Part shown: one piece after another, positions 16,037-16,775 of the stretch
Numbering within the stretch: the first letter of the stretch is position 1
How the letters are laid out: every line of letters begins with the position of its first letter
Assembly: GCA_934101345.1 (NCBI GenBank)
Contig: CAKOQV010000025.1
Span: forward strand, 1-16,775
DNA from: an uncultured Bacilli bacterium
Lineage (GTDB): Bacteria; Bacillota_I; Bacilli_A; RF39; UBA660
Direction: 5' to 3'
Length of the DNA: 16,775 nt
Program-made: the position numbers and the translations under genes
Notes under the pieces: model-generated
What the model was told of the DNA's origin: nothing
Databases searched by the model: none
What the model saw: the letters and a program-made list of their open reading frames with translations, nothing else

Positions 16037-16695
16037 TCTTTACAATTTCTAATAATAATAGTGCTAAGAATAACCAAGAAAATACCTATTATCAAGACAT
16101 ATAAATTATAAGTATTCAAAATATTTACAAAGATGTTCGCAGACATATGAATAACAATAGGTATTAAAATATCTTTCTTTTTTAAATATAAATATGCATT
16201 AACCATACCAATAATAAAAGCATATATACAAGTAGTAATTCCTGTATGACAGATAGCAAATACTAAAGAGGAAATAAAAATTACCATTTTTTGACTATTA
16301 AATTTTTTCAAACTATTAATAAAACTATACCTAAACAAAGTTTCCTCAAATATAGGCCCCACAATTCCAGAAACTATAATATTAAGAAAAATATTTATAT
16401 CCACCGTAACATTATTACCCAGTCCCATTGCAAACAAAATCATATTGTAACTAGTAGTAATGCCAATACCCATTAATACATAAGGAAAAAGATTATGTTT
16501 TCCAATAGCAGGTTTATCATTCCTAAGTTTAAGAATTACATACAAAATTTCAACAGCACAAACAAGTATAGTGCCAATTACAATAGACCTATCTTTGCCT
16601 AAGCAAACAATACAAGCAATAAGTACAACATATTGCAAAATAAACATTATAAATATCTCTTTAAAAGATAAAATAAGTGATTTTAAATATTTCAT
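16033..16695 (-). CDS. CPBP family intramembrane metalloprotease
   Basis: A 220-residue membrane protein with about 6-8 hydrophobic segments. The CPBP (Abi/CAAX) catalytic motifs are complete: EETLFR with Glu117, Glu118 and Arg122; FAICH with His150; and HMSAN with His183 and Asn187. Family members cleave prenylated peptides, process bacteriocins or give self-immunity to them; the substrate here is not known. I chose the ATG at 16693-16695; a GTG six bases upstream (16699-16701) is possible, and neither has a clear ribosome binding site. An inverted repeat lies just upstream (16706-16743). The stop codon interlocks with that of the nuclease gene facing it. Confidence 0.9.
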   Translation of the reverse strand: MKYLKSLILSFKEIFIMFILQYVVLIACIVCLGKDRSIVIGTILVCAVEILYVILKLRNDKPAIGKHNLFPYVLMGIGITTSYNMILFAMGLGNNVTVDINIFLNIIVSGIVGPIFEETLFRYSFINSLKKFNSQKMVIFISSLVFAICHTGITTCIYAFIIGMVNAYLYLKKKDILIPIVIHMSANIFVNILNTYNLYVLIIGIFLVILSTIIIRNCKD

Positions 16696-16705
16696 AAACA
16701 CGTAT

Positions 16706-16743
16706 AATCAATCTTAAGGAATTATTAATTCTCTAGATTGATT
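16706..16743. repeat. Long inverted repeat just upstream of the CPBP gene
   Basis: AATCAATCT (16706-16714) and AGATTGATT (16735-16743) are perfect inverted copies. The inner bases pair further (GAATT with AATTC) around a 3-base loop, with one bulge and one mismatch. On the plus strand it runs into five T bases (16742-16746), as a terminator would, but no plus-strand gene precedes it closely. On the minus strand it sits in the 5' leader of the CPBP gene, 10 bases from the start. Confidence 0.6.
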
Positions 16744-16775
16744 TTTCCTTTCTCATATCTTTATTACTTATTTAT

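Noticed and set aside
1..16775. CRISPR array, insertion sequence, prophage, tRNA or rRNA
   Set aside because: No regularly spaced repeats, no transposase or integrase genes, no terminal inverted repeats with target duplications, and no cloverleaf-like sequence with a TTCGA-type arm were seen.

Overview
The window comes from a very AT-rich bacterial chromosome of the low-GC Firmicutes/Bacilli type. The evidence is the Bacillus-type replication initiation pair DnaB and DnaI, the AGGAGG-type ribosome binding sites, the SigA-like promoters and U-tailed intrinsic terminators, and the family mix (DUF421/YetF, DUF308, TM2 with zinc ribbon, Ig-like plus polysaccharide deacetylase). Tryptophan codons read as TGG, and TGA ends two genes (the HD gene and dnaI), so the standard bacterial code applies and not the mycoplasma code. 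My inference is an uncultivated gut Bacilli lineage of the RF39 kind with a compact genome. The presence of a peptidoglycan/polysaccharide deacetylase suggests that it has a cell wall.

Almost all genes lie on the minus strand; read in transcription order they run from the right edge to the left. At the far right a CPBP intramembrane protease gene faces a plus-strand DUF1016-type PDDEXK nuclease gene, and their stop codons interlock in the four bases CTAA. Next comes a roughly 300-base spacer with back-to-back promoter elements and a possible 52-residue ORF. Then follows a compact replication operon: dnaB (membrane/initiation), dnaI (helicase loader), a 107-residue unknown protein with one C-terminal membrane segment, dnaE (replicative polymerase), gmk (guanylate kinase) and a DUF2441 protein. 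It is closed by a strong U-tailed terminator at 8222-8257. A second operon starts at a clear promoter (8129-8157) and holds an HD-domain gene whose end overlaps the valS start by eight bases.

The left third is a set of envelope genes: two tandem zinc-ribbon/TM2 genes that share a 30-base identical repeat, a DUF421 membrane protein, a secreted or anchored polysaccharide deacetylase with Ig-like domains, and a DUF308/HdeD-like membrane protein. At the left edge is the start of an uncharacterised gene cut by the window end.

No mobile element, CRISPR array, tRNA or rRNA was seen. The most unusual points are: a terminator-like hairpin whose descending arm contains the ribosome binding site of the DUF421 gene; a unique small membrane protein inside the replisome operon; a DUF1016 nuclease that appears to lack the middle of the family's N-terminal domain; a DnaE whose PHP metal motif has decayed; and a UUCG-capped terminator that contains the stop codon of its own gene.
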